In this document: piece after piece, positions 49,971 to 61,900 of the stretch
How the letters are laid out: each line of letters starts with the position of its first letter
Numbering within the stretch: the stretch's first letter is position 1
Source: Vigna angularis
Lineage: Eukaryota; Streptophyta; Magnoliopsida; Fabales; Fabaceae
NCBI RefSeq assembly: GCF_016808095.1
Contig: NC_068974.1
Coordinates: 33,008,090-33,072,089 of the forward strand
Direction of reading: 5' to 3'
Length of the DNA: 64,000 nt
Made by a program: the position numbers and the translations under genes
Notes under the pieces: generated by a model
What the model was told of the DNA's origin: nothing
The model's database searches: none
The model's input: the letters and a program-made list of their open reading frames with translations, nothing else

Positions 49971-51038
49971 GGTATAATACATTTGGTCTCTAGTTTTGAG
50001 TTTTTTTTGTTCAAAGTTGTCCTATCTTTTAAAAAAGTTCATTAAGGCCCAATTTTTCGTTAAAAATAGTTCAAAATGGTCATTTTTGGCTTATGATGTT
50101 AAAAATATAACGGTGCAATGATGTGACAATGGTGAGCTGTTCAACTTTTTTATTACGTGGCAATGTGAATCAATTGATGTGGCAATATTGTGAAACTCTA
50201 ATTTCCTTAAGGACAGAAACCCTTGTGCTGCCACTGTGAAACCCTAGCTGTCACCAAACCCTCATGCAACCATGCCGCTGTTATCACCATCAACACAGAC
50301 CTACAATTCGAAGCAGAGAAAAGCAATAGAAAACCCAAAAATCAAACTCAAATCGCCTAATTCCAACAAAACCCTAGCCACCATGAAACCCTAAAACGCG
50401 TCGCCACTAACTAGGACAAAATCTCCACCATGTGTCGTGCCTCACCACCATCAAACAAGAACCAAATCGAAATCCCTGACCTGCAAACCAGAAATTCCAA
50501 CTCAAACACGAACAAGAAAATCACAATCACGACACCTAAAATCTCAATTCACACCTACAGTAAACCATAACCTACAATAAACCATAAACACGCATAATCG
50601 TTACCCAAATCGCAGAAACCCTAGTTCGCAAGCAGCATCCATGGGCATTAACCTACAAATTGCACAAGCCATAAATGCAGAAACAATGTGCCTCCATGCA
50701 TCGTGCAAGAAGCCACTTCGTGCGTCCTCCATCTTCGTCTTCTTTGCAAAGAGCAAAAGCCCAGAACGAGAGCTTCTTCTTCGTTCATCATTGATCAAAC
50801 GCGTTGCGCCACCATGGGTTGCTGCGAGTCAGAGTGCAGAATCACAATTGCCACGTAATAAAAAATTGGACAGGTCATAATTGCCACATAATAAAAAATT
50901 GGACAGGTCACAGTTGCCACATCATTGCACTGTTATGTTTGTTTTAAACGAAATATGGGTCTTATTGAACTTTTGTAAAATGTAGGACGATTTTGAACAA
51001 AAAAACCCAAAATCAAGGATCAAATGATGTATTAAACC
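49971..51038. mobile_element. Mutator-like element with long inverted repeats
   Basis: The 1068-bp element has ends GGTATAATACATTTGGTC and, read inward from the other side, GGTTTAATACATCATTTGATCC. Similarity continues inward past TTTGTTCAAA...GTCCTA and GCAATGATGTG(A/G)CAA, for roughly 170-200 bp per arm. It is flanked by 9-bp near-identical duplications TAAGGAAAA (49962-49970) and TAAGAAAAA (51039-51047). Long inverted repeats with a 9-bp duplication are the signature of MULEs. The interior (about 50190-50870) is GC-richer than its flanks, has several AAACCCTA motifs typical of plant gene leaders, and may be captured gene sequence. I could not name a donor, and there is no transposase. Confidence 0.7.
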
Positions 51039-51047
51039 TAAGAAAAA

Positions 51048-51757
51048 TGATAATTTAACAACTTTTTAATAATATAATGTGTGACACAGTTAGCATTTTC
51101 TTCATTTTTATTTTTCGAAAGTTATTGTTCATCCGAAAACCTATTTTTCCAAACTTTTCTGGACTCTTCTAATATTGTCGTCGTGTTCGTGTTTATAACC
51201 ACAAAGACTAACAACAAAACAAAAAAATACAACTGAAAAACCTTCAACCTAAACTTAAACACGTTGGCGACGATGAAGGAATCCAAAGAAGTTTGGAGAA
51301 GTAGGTTTTCAGATTAACATTAGGTTTTGAAAAATGAAATTGAAGAAACCGTAAAAATGACTTATGCAACAAAAATAGCCCTCCATGTCAGCATGTTTAG
51401 TTTTAAAAAACAACTAAAATAAACCAATAACTATGTGACATGGGACATTCTCATAATATTACTAAAAATCAGTTGTCAAAATATGTTTTCCAATAAATAT
51501 CGTTGTAGCTTTTAAATCGTAGTTTATCCAATCATATTGAATTCACGAAATGAATGAACGACGATATCTGATTTTCTTTTCGATTTAAAATCTGAACTTT
51601 TCACGTATTATTTTGCATATTCAAAACATAAATTATTCAAGAAAAAAAATTCTATTATTTTAGATAAATCACTCTTAAGATCCTTAGTTTTACTAAAATT
51701 TTGAGGTAGGTTCTACTTGTTTTGAATTTTTTTATTGGTCGTTGTACCTTTTGAATA
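51048..51757. other. Spacer between two Mutator-like elements
   Basis: There is no gene. A stretch near 51405-51505, read on the minus strand, resembles the MITE-like repeat of 23767 and 62686. The start of the segment (51051-51095) shares its TTAACAACTTTTT word. Confidence 0.35.
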
Positions 51758-51766
51758 TATTTTAAA

Positions 51767-53445
51767 GGTTTAATACCTATTTTGATCCCTCGGTTGGTTA
51801 GGTGTGTTCAAATTGATCCCACTTTCCTCAACATCCCATATTTTGTAAAAACAGTTCAAATTGGTCCTTTTTACTTACGGCGTTAAAAACGCTAACGAAG
51901 AGTTGTTCTCTTGGCCAAAACTGAATGACTTGTCCAGTTTGTCATAGTGTGACAAGCTCCGTCAGTGAGAAACTACCACATGGCAATCCTCTTCCCACTC
52001 AAAACTAGAAGCTTCATCACACTTTTCTTTCTTCTGCAATCACTATAACCCTCGTCACCATTAACCAGCCACACTGAATATCGAGCCACATTGCAGCCTC
52101 CCTCACAACTTATCCTTCATTACCTTTAGGTTAAAATCAATTCGCGATTTGGGATTGAAGAATCTGCTAAAATTGATGTTGAAATTGGGTTTGTGGCTCA
52201 TGAAAATTGAATTCTGGCAATAAAGGCAATGGAGTTTTAGTGAGAAAAATTGGGGACAGTGAAGTTTTGCACTTGGGATTATACTGTATTATTATTCAAT
52301 TATGAGCACAAACTCATAGTGAAATCAATGTTGACATGTTAATGCATCTTTTAGTTCAAGTCCAAACCAGTTTGAAAGAATGAATATTCTATGATTGAGG
52401 TTGCAGAAATGGAACAATTGTTCCCTAAAAATAGCAATGACAAATCTTCCACAATGAACAATTTATGAAATCAATAAAAGAAAACGTTTCACAGAGATTC
52501 TTTCTAGTTCATTGCGAAACCCTAGCTTTCTCGGTATCAATAATAGACTTCATCAACTTCACTGCATTCTCCAACTTCCCCTTCGCATTCACCACAACAT
52601 AATCAAAATTCTTCAAATGCTTCATCTCCTCTCTTGCAATGCCCTACATATCGACCCTAAGAACGACGTCGTAGTCCTTGGCAAGGCATCTCGAATTTGC
52701 CACTTTGGGACGCCCTTGTAGTGCCTGTAGACGAGTACTTGAGCAACTCCTTCCACTCCACCATCCCGAGAAACTCCTCCTTCGAGGCGAAGAGGTAGTC
52801 CTTGTCGTTGACTTCGGTGGGGCGACAAGGGCGTGATGTGGCGGTGATGACAAAGTGGAGGCCGTGGTGGGTTTGCAGAAGCGCATGATAAGGGTGTCTT
52901 TGCCGATGCTGCTAGGGCCGCTAATGACGATGATGAGAGGGTTAGGGTTGGGAGAGAAAGGGTCGAAGCTGAAGGGGGAGGCTAGGGAAGCTTCCAAAGC
53001 GCGGAGGAGATTAACGCGTTCGACCATTCAAGGTGGCGGCTGATTACGCCGCCGCAACAACTCCTCCGAGGACAATGTTGGTGCGCCCGGTGGCTCTCAC
53101 TTCCACAACGTGAATCGCTGCGGCATCGCTCCACTCCACTGACTTCTTTCCGGCCGTGAGAACCGTGGCCTCCAGCACTTGACCTATAGTAATCCACGTC
53201 ATTAAGTTATATTTTTAAAATTGACACCTCAATTCATCTTAGAGTGTCATGTAATGATAAATTGGACAACTCATTTAGTGGTCGCCAAGTGAACAACTAT
53301 GTCGTTAGTTTTTTAACGCAGTAAGTAAAAAAGATTAACTTGAACCATTTTTTACAAAAATATGAAATGTTTGTGAACTTTTGAGAAAAATAAGACCAAT
53401 TTGAACACATCTAATAAACCGAGGGACCAAAATAAATATTAAACT
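51767..53445. mobile_element. Pack-MULE-like element carrying guanylate kinase sequence
   Basis: The 1679-bp element has ends GGTTTAATACCTATTTTGATCC and, read inward from the right, AGTTTAATATTTATTTTGGTCC. It is flanked by a perfect 9-bp duplication TATTTTAAA (51758-51766 and 53446-53454). The arms stay similar for about 200 bp (shared CCCTCGGTT, GTGTTCAAATTG, CGTTAAAAA, ACTAACGA). Between them lies a guanylate kinase pseudogene on the minus strand. Long arms, the 9-bp duplication and captured host gene sequence without transposase fit a Pack-MULE. Confidence 0.8.
52509..53027 (-). pseudogene. Guanylate kinase pseudogene (plastid/mitochondrial-type)
   Basis: On the minus strand the sequence runs in order through a P-loop block ([12 protein letters not shown]), [13 protein letters not shown] with [35 protein letters not shown], and the C-terminal [21 protein letters not shown] to the stop at 52509. 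At least three frame changes separate these blocks, and an in-frame stop follows VDM. About 35-40 residues expected between VDM and AREE are deleted. The blocks follow each other without intron-like gaps, so either the donor has few introns there or an mRNA copy was involved. Guanylate kinases convert GMP to GDP; this copy cannot. It sits wholly inside the element at 51767-53445. Confidence 0.85.
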
Positions 53446-53454
53446 TATTTTAAA

Positions 53455-54224
53455 ATACGTTCTCAGTTACTTTAAGTAAACAATATGAACTATGATAGAT
53501 AGCATGAATTGGATAGCATTAATCGGATAGCATTAATCGAACTTGTACTGAACTTCTCTTCATAAGGGATGTCAAGATCAAATAAATATTTGAAAAAGAT
53601 AAACTTTCTTAATGAAAAATAAAATAGTTTTTGAAGTTTTTTAAAATAAAAAAACTTTAACTTTAAATTGAGAAGGGTTAGATAAAGGTCAGATGAATGA
53701 TAATTATTTAGGACATTTTTCTTTACGAATTTACGTACAAATGGTAAAACATAGACGAGTATCCTTTTTCATAAATAATTCTTAATTGAAATAAAAAAAA
53801 TTATAAAATAAATTTTGACAAGTTCAGTACCAATATAAGCATTTTTCTTTTATACAAATAGGTGGTAAAAGAGCAAAAAATGGAGTGAGAATAGCAGGCC
53901 TTTTGAGGCCCATACTCATTTTAATTGTTGACCAGAAAAAAAAAGGGAATTCGCTCATCTTCATTCTTCACCAAAACTTTCACTGAATGTGAAACTCAGA
54001 CTCAGGAAGGAGAAAATCTGCTCCGTAGTTAGGGTTCGCAAGTTTCGATTGGCACTGCAACAAATTTGTGGACAAAGAAAAAGATTCAGTTGAGTTCCGA
54101 GGTAGTTCATTTATTTGATTAATACTTGCATATTCTAATTTTGATCAAATATATCTACTATATGATTTCATTCTTCTAAATTCTTTTTAGGGTTTTCTGT
54201 AGCAATTTGGTATCAGATTGATCG
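53455..54224. other. Spacer, promoter and leader of the small membrane-protein gene
   Basis: There is no coding sequence. A GC-moderate leader begins near 53.95 kb, and an intron in the leader (donor near 54101, acceptor near 54190) is plausible. Confidence 0.4.
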
Positions 54225-54775
54225 ATGGCACGAGCACGCAATCTAATGGTTGCTGCGGGTTTGGTTGCTTTCGCTGCAGCAGGCATGTCATTTCCCTTCT
54301 ACATGGCGTAAGTTTACACAATTCATTGTTTTTTGTTCACCTTATCCTCATTACTTAATAATGTGTCATTTCTATTTTTCTATTTAAATATAGTTATTGA
54401 AAAGTCAATAAATTTAACTTACATCAGTTAAATCAGATTATTCATAAGGTGAGGTAATCTCTTACATTATAATTTTTTTAAAATTTTTTATTTTCAACTT
54501 ATGCATAAACTAATTTTAATTTACGGATAAGTCAATTTCATTTTTTTTTTTTTGTAATTTTCTCTTCTACAAATTCTTCTGGACAAGTTCATCTAAACCT
54601 GTGCTATGTATGGTAATTTTTTTTCTGAATTGTCTAAAAGTTATTATTATTACTCAGTTCATCAAGGAAGCCTGTTATTGATCCAACAAAGCCACTTCCA
54701 CCACAAGCAACTTTTCGAGGGCCTTACATCAACACAGGCTCGCGTGATGTTGGTCCTGATGTTGAGAAGAAATGA
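54225..54775 (+). CDS. Small conserved plant single-span membrane protein, function unknown
   Basis: Two exons, 54225-54307 and 54658-54775, encode 66 residues with a phase-2 intron. The N-terminus MARARN is short and basic. It is followed by a hydrophobic span at about residues 7-27 (LMVAAGLVAFAAAGMSFPFYM) and a soluble Pro-rich tail with DPTKPLPPQATFRGPYINTG and a charged end. The basic start with one span suggests an organelle, possibly mitochondrial inner membrane, but this is inference. I recognise it only as a conserved plant protein of unknown role. The exon-intron structure, clean splice sites and a plausible leader support a real gene. Confidence 0.75.
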
Positions 54776-55880
54776 AACAAGTTGAGTTAGATGATCAAGC
54801 TCATATTCATATATATGCTCGTTGTTTGAGAGATTTTTTCTCACCTCAGTTTGGTGAATTGTGATTCTTAAGCACAATCTTGGAACTGAGAAAGTTTGAG
54901 GATGGGAGTTCTTTTCTGGAAGAGGTCACTCAATCTGTATGTATTAGATGAATGATGTTATTTGTCATGTCACTTGTATCTGTATCTTCTGTTTCCAAAA
55001 AAACATGTAGTGTTGCATGCCTTTGTGACCACAATAACAACAACATTTTTGTCTCGCTGGTTTAGGTTGGTTATATGGATTACAAGATACCATTTAGTTC
55101 AGTTAAAGACCAAACGAAATTCGTCTTAATCACTTGTTCTAATGTCTTTGCTGGTCTTCGTTTTTGATAGGACTGAAAAAACATGCAATTTACTATCCTC
55201 AGTAATATGTTTTCTTCATCTTGTGACCATACAATTGTAAAAACTTTAAGCTCTAGCAATTTGCACTTTTGGCTAAGCTTAGCTTGTGGTTGGATTTGAG
55301 TTTGCAGATTTTGTTTTGCTTAACTGATGTCTTATCCTCAACGTAATTAGCTGTTGTTTCTTGCAAAACTCTGGTTTTGTGTTCTGAAGTCCTCTTTGCA
55401 TTGTTTTCTGAACATATGGTAACTATTATGCAAATGCCTATTGAAATGTTATGTTAGCTTCATTCGGTGTGAATTCATATAAACTAGTACTTGCTGCTAC
55501 TTACAGTTTTGCTCCTTGTTTTGATTGAAGGTTGGCTTAGTAAGCTCTTGCTTTGTGTGTGTACCTTAAAACTTCATCCAGGCGAATGACTACAGTTTTA
55601 TGTTTATGGCAAGTTTGTTTCAGTTTAGTTTTTTGGTAATATATGTTTTTTTTTTCTTAAAAGCTTTGTCAAGAAAATGGTTAAATTGCTTTCTGATTTT
55701 TATAGAAACATGTATTTATGTGCATTTTAATCCTTCAAGTGTCGCTACTCAGTTTTATTTGGTTTTCATAAATGTTTAATTATTAAAATTGATTCATTAG
55801 CTCTAGTTTTGACAAATTATGAAAGACCACAAATCTGCTAAAATTCTCTAATGGTGTAAAACCACTTCCATAGATAATCT
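54776..55880. other. 3' region of the small gene and spacer
   Basis: The sequence is T- and G-rich, as in plant transcribed 3' regions, for several hundred bases. No second coding frame or RNA gene is recognised. Confidence 0.4.
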
Positions 55881-56039
55881 TGTGTGCGTATGTCTTTGAA
55901 CGTCACAACAACCAAAGACAAACATTGTTCTGACAGTCAAATTAAAAGGAGACAAAACAACACAGAGGATACTCCCTGCCCCACCCCACTTTGCATCTTG
56001 CATCACCACATTTTTTTAAAATTTCAAAATTATCCTCTA

Positions 56040-56935
56040 TATTTTAAAATATCCTACGATCTCATCTCTTTTCTTCAACGGACGTCAATATCCGTTAAAG
56101 AAAAAAAATTTCCACGGATGTGTCACATCCGTTGATTTTTTTTTTTAATTTTTAATTTTTTAATTTATTGTATTTTAAATTAATATATAAATATTATTTA
56201 ATTTTTTTAAAATTATTACTTAATTATTTATAAATTAATTTTATTTTATTTAATAAAATAATTATTATTAATTTAATTTATGTATTATTATTTAAATAAT
56301 AATTAAAATATTTTTTATAAATATATTAAAACGGATGTGATGATATCCGTTGAATTTTTTATTTTTTAGATTTTAATTTTTTAATTTTTTGTATTTTAAA
56401 TTAATATATAAATATTATTTAATTATTTTAAAATTATTACTTAATTATTTATAAATTAATTTTATTTTATTTAATAATATAATTATTATTAATTTTAATT
56501 TATGTATTATTATTTAAATAATAATTAAAATTTTTGTTATAAATCTATTAAACGGATGTGCTACATCGATGGCGACAGGGTGGCGACATCCGTTGAATTA
56601 GTTTTTCTTTTTTTAATTCTTAGTTTTTTAATTTTTTATATTTTAAATTAATATATAAATATTATTTAATTTTTTTAAAATTATTATTTAATTATTTATA
56701 AATTAATTTTATTTTATTTAATAAAATAATAATTATTAATTTAATTTATATATTATTATTTAAATAATAAATAAAATACTTTTTAAAAATCTATTAAACG
56801 AATGTGGTCACATCAGTTAAAGTTTTTTTTTTAAATTAAAACAATAAACTAAAATATAAAATATGCAAACGGATGTCAACAACCGTTCGTTAAAGATGAA
56901 ACGAATGTTAACATCCATTTTATAAAAGGACAAAT
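56040..56935. repeat. AT-rich tandem repeat with hairpin-forming CGGATGT motifs
   Basis: Three units of about 220-250 bp share GTATTTTAAATTAATATATA (near 56170, 56391 and 56638), then ATTATTTAATT and TTTATTTAATAA(A/T)ATAA. Each unit is bounded by a short palindromic motif of the CGGATGTG...CACATCCG type (56114, 56335 and 56555, with decayed forms at 56077, 56797, 56869 and 56897). No coding sequence is present. It is probably transposon-derived, but target duplications were not found. Confidence 0.7.
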
Positions 56936-58044
56936 TAAATATAGGGTGGTGCAGAAAACGGTTCGTGGTGGAAGGAACAACTCTCAACAACACAACAAAG
57001 TTGGACAGAGTAAAAGCAAACGGGACAACAAAGCAAAGAAGTAGTCCCTTCTTTTGCTTTGTACTTTTTGTTTTTATATCTAAAATTTATTACTGCTTTT
57101 CTAGATCAGTTTACTTGAAAAAAAATTATTGTTTTGAAATTTCCTGTGAAATTTAAATAAAAGCTGTTGTTTCCCTAAATTAATCTCCAACCAACATGTT
57201 CTTTACACACTTTTTGTTTGCATCTTCAAAAAGTTCCTAAAAGAACTCTGATTCACGAATCGATGTTGATGAATTCTGCACTTGTTTCTGAAACACTTAC
57301 CAATAGGAAATAGGTTACTGTTTTTGTTTGTATTCTTTGCCATGTTTCATACATTTTGTTTCTGTATCAAAAGTAACAGGAATGAGGAGAAATTAATGCC
57401 TATGTGATAAAAGATTTTAAGAATGAAAGGGGAATTCAGCTGATGCACTTTAATTCCTTAAAACTTTCAATTACTCTAATTTATTTACTCTTTACCTCCA
57501 ATTTGGCGTTAGAAATATTTGGTCATTCACTTCAGTTTGTTTCATGATTATCTTATATATTAAACTTTAAAAAAATCTAATTATTTTTATTACCTTGACT
57601 AATTGTTTCTATTTTGAATGCTAAATTAACTGTAATTAGCAGTGATAACTGAAAAAAGAGAACACTAAAAAATATTAATTTTAAATAGTGGAATTTTTTT
57701 TAACAAAAAAATTAGAACCTTTCTAAACGAGATAATTAATATTTTTACATTTATTATAGTATCTTACTATATATTTATTATTTAATATGTTTTAAAAATA
57801 AATATAAATAAGACCAAAACTAAAATGCAATTCAATCCAAATAATTTTAAACCAGATTAAATTAAACAAATTTTAATAAACCCTATTAAACTATGAATAG
57901 AAAAATAATCAAGATGATGGAATCAATTTACTTTTTAATTTTTTTTCTCAATTTCTTTCTTGTTTGAAACAAGTACACACATGAACATGGACAGATTTCA
58001 CCGTTTTCAGTGTCTTCTTTTCCCTTCTACAAACAAATACTCAC
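56936..58044. other. Spacer upstream of the Rieske oxygenase gene
   Basis: AT-rich DNA without a supportable gene. A short open frame at 56965 has no family features. Confidence 0.45.
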
Positions 58045-58052
58045 CCACGTGG
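58045..58052 (+). promoter_or_regulatory. Candidate G-box upstream of the Rieske oxygenase gene
   Basis: CCACGTGG is a perfect palindromic G-box core about 400 bases before the ATG at 58450. bZIP and bHLH factors involved in light and abscisic-acid responses bind such sites, which would suit a chloroplast gene. Function here is inference from the motif and position. Confidence 0.4.
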
Positions 58053-58449
58053 TAGATACCCTTCAAACTTGTGGACATGAATCATTCCACCGAATGGTTT
58101 CACTTCTTTTCCTCCGCTGGAAAATAAAACAACAAAATTTCTCAAAATACTAATTAGAAACAGACATCGACGCAAAACTTTTCCAAGTTTTATTTTACTT
58201 CGTAAATTTTACAGTAAGCACTCGCTAATTTAGTTAATTAGCTAAACTAAGAAAATTAAAGTTCTCAGAGAATGACACATCTGAACAGTGTTTTGTCTGA
58301 AACCGAAAGAGCTGAAGAAAGAAACATTCGAAGCTTGCACGACTCAAAAACCTTGGTCTTCGATTCTCTTCTTAACATATCCCGCTTGAACCTCTGTGTA
58401 CAATTCCTCGAACCTTAACGTCTCAGAAAAATTAACTACAAAACCATTG

Positions 58450-58910
58450 ATGGCACTCCCACACTCCATCTCTGCGTTATCAACCACACTCACGCTTTCC
58501 TCCTCAGTGAGCAAACTCACCACCAATAAACTGAATTCCTTTCCCTTCTTCTCGAACAAGGGTACGCAATTTTTCACGAAACAAACTCGACCCAGAAGCG
58601 GAAGAAGCCCTTTGCTTACCCCTGCACGCGTTGCGGCGCCACCCTCAACGGCTGAAACCGATCAGTTGTTCCCTGAAACCGAAAAGGAGGAGACTGAGGA
58701 AGAGTTTAACGAGGAGAGCTCTTCCTCTAAGTTCACCTGGAGGGATCACTGGTACCCTGTTTCGTTAATTGAGGATCTGAACCCTCTCTTACCCACACCG
58801 TTTCAGCTTCTGGGTCGTGAAATCGTGCTCTGGTACGACAAGTCCACTTCCCAATGGGTTGCTTTTGATGACAAATGCCCCCATCGTCTTGCCCCTTTAT
58901 CTGTGAGTAT

Positions 58911-58978
<68 letters not shown>

Positions 58979-61900
58979 ATTATTTTATTTGAGGGTTTAA
59001 GCTCTATTTAATCTATTTTATATATGATAATTTGGGTAAATCACTAATAAATGTAGAATCTTTCCGATACCAAGTACTGGACATTTAGAAGGAGTAAAAT
59101 TTGCAAATCAAGTGGTTTAATAATGACTCGATTAGGGATGACCTAATAAACGAAATAAAGTAGAATATCCAATACATCTAGGAGTTTAGTTTCGAATATA
59201 AATCAACCACAAACAAAAACTAACTTATGGAGTTAGAGGGACTTATTATATGTAGTTTTTGGATATTTTAGTTTCCTTTTAGTTTTTGTGATAAAAAGTT
59301 GGGTGTTTGGTTTTTGTAGGAAGGAAGGATTGATGAAGATGGGAAGTTGCAGTGTTCTTACCATGGGTGGTCTTTTGATGGTTGTGGATCTTGTGTTAAG
59401 ATTCCTCAGGCTGCATCCGAAGGTCCAGAAGCACGTGCTCTTCGATCTCCTAAAGCGTGTGCCACTAGGTTCCCTACTTTAGTGTCTCAGGGATTGCTCT
59501 TTGTTTGGCCTGATGAAAATGGTTGGGAGAAAGCAAGTGCCTCCAAGCCTCCAATGTAATTTAGTTAATTTTGTATTGTCTTGTCTGAGTAGTAACATTA
59601 AATTAATTGTAATTGGGCCCCTTATGATGGATTTTGTCTTGTGTTTATTATTTGATGTTGATTTTGGAACATTTTATCCTAAATTTGATTGTTTAGGTTG
59701 CCTGATGACTATGAAAACCCGGAGTTTGCCACTGTGAATATTCAGCGTGACCTGTTCTATGGTTACGATACTCTAATGGAGAATGTCTCTGATCCTTCTC
59801 ACATTGATTTTGCTCATCACAAGGTACAAATGACACCCTCCAACTTGAGTTTTAAGTGCAGGCTATTTTACTTTAGTTTGGTGTGCATATTGAAGGTATT
59901 TTATTATATCCTGGTGTAAGTAGAGTTTGTTAAATAAACTCAGAAAGTGTTAGCAGGAAGAAAATTTGGGTTGGTTTCTTTTATTATACATTTTCACTCA
60001 CTGAAACCGGCATATGATTATCATGTTTTAAAACCTTTGAGAAACCTTCTTCATATTCCCTTGTGAGAATTTGGTTTGAACGTTTGTTTGAATTTAATTA
60101 GGAAGATATTCTCACTGTCCAAGTGACTGTATAGGAATTTAAACTTTACCTGATGTTTCAAGTGTTGGATTAATTGATCATGTATCTCTTAAGCTTGCAG
60201 ATGTGCTTTGTCTATTTGTGGCCCTGTAATTAACTTTTTTTATTTATCATAATATTGCTTCTTACTCTGGACTTTTAATTTAGAGTCTTATTAGATAAGC
60301 AGTTGCAGAAGTAGAAATTGTTTGGTATTGATAGGTACTCAAGATTATCCTAATCAGTAACATAAATATGGTCCACACTCTACAGGTCACAGGAAGGAGG
60401 GACAGAGCCAAGCCTCTGCCATTCAAGATGGATGCTCGTGGTTCATGGGGCTTTTCTGGAGCGAATGAAGGGAACCCTAAAATCAGTGCTAAATTTGTTG
60501 CGCCTTGTTATTATATGAACAAGTAAGCCAATGACTTTTGCGTTGTTCTCGTGTGCATTTAGTTCCATTGTTAACACTGAAGGAAAACATATGGATTCTG
60601 AGTGTTTAGGGCCAAAAGATTTGTTCTCAACTTTAATTTAAGGCCATAATTTTGGATAACTTTTGGGTATCACGCATTCAGTCATAGGCTTCTTGTCTCG
60701 ATACTTGTTGAATGAAATTTGAAGTTTTATCCACCAAAGCTTCCTCAATAAGTAGATCATTCAGTATCAGAGGGTTCCCATAAATCTTATCTTTTTTCCT
60801 TTCCGAATTTCTTTCCTTTTTCACTCTCTCAAGGATAACTGGGAAGTAATATTGAAAATGTATAACTTTCTTATTAATCTTAACAGATCAACAGATCATC
60901 TGCTGTTTAAGGTGAGACATATAATGCTAAGTTAACCGTACCTTCACTATGTAGTATGTGAGGTTCTTGTTGAGGATAGTCAATTTGATATAAGAGTGAA
61001 TGATGTTGGTGGTATGTATGCCTTAGTGCATCCTTTTTTAAGTGTTTATATGCATATTAAAGATGCATTTCAGATAACTATTACTTTTCATCCTAGGCGC
61101 TGTTGCTCTCTTCTTCAATTGTTGCTACTGAAGCCCAATACACTTGGCATTATTATTATTGCAGGATTGAGATTGATACCAAACTCCCTGTAGTTGGTGA
61201 TCAGAAATGGGTTGTATGGATATGTTCCTTCAATGTCCCCATGGCACCTGGTAAGACTCGCTCCATAGTTTGCAGTGCTCGAAACTTCTTCCAGTTCACA
61301 GTGCCAGGGCCTGCCTGGTGGCAAGTAAGATTTCTATGGCCTATGCTGTCAATTTTCTTCTGTTTGATTAAAAATACATGTTCCAGTTTGCTTAATTTCA
61401 ATGATCTTTTACTGGTTTATCTGGACAACTTGTTCTGCCCTGATGTTTATGTTGTAGCAAATTCTAAATCATCGTGGAAAGGTGAAAGAATTTGTCTATT
61501 TTGAAGTACGCCTGAACTAAGAACACTATTGAACATTTCTTTGTTAGGCAGAAGGTTCCAGTGTCTGAAAAAACACCCTAAGCTTTCCTCTTAGGACCTA
61601 CAATATTATTACATGCTTCAGATACATTAGAAGTTGACATACTCTGACTTACCCTACCATGTTGTTTCTGTATCTCTATAGGTCTCTTCTGAGTAATCAT
61701 GGTTTCTGCATTAAATTTCATGAATGCTTAATGTAACTTAGATCTGAGTTTTGGCTTTACAATGTCTCAGGTAGTTCCTAGATGGTATGAGCATTGGACT
61801 TCGAACAAGGTATATGATGGGGACATGATAGTTCTTCAAGGGCAAGAGAAAATCTTCCTTTCACAAACCAAGGAAGGAGGCGACATTAACAAACAGTACA

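Noticed and set aside
50641..50880. 79-residue frame in the first Mutator-like element as a gene
   Set aside because: It runs into the inverted arm, has no recognisable family and an opposite-strand frame overlaps it. It is treated as possible captured debris only.
52855..53043. Plus-strand frame across the guanylate kinase fragment
   Set aside because: It is the reverse complement of the pseudogene and shows no domain.
58396..58449. 18-residue upstream extension of the Rieske protein
   Set aside because: It begins with GTG, not ATG, and the ATG at 58450 starts a normal transit-peptide-like sequence.
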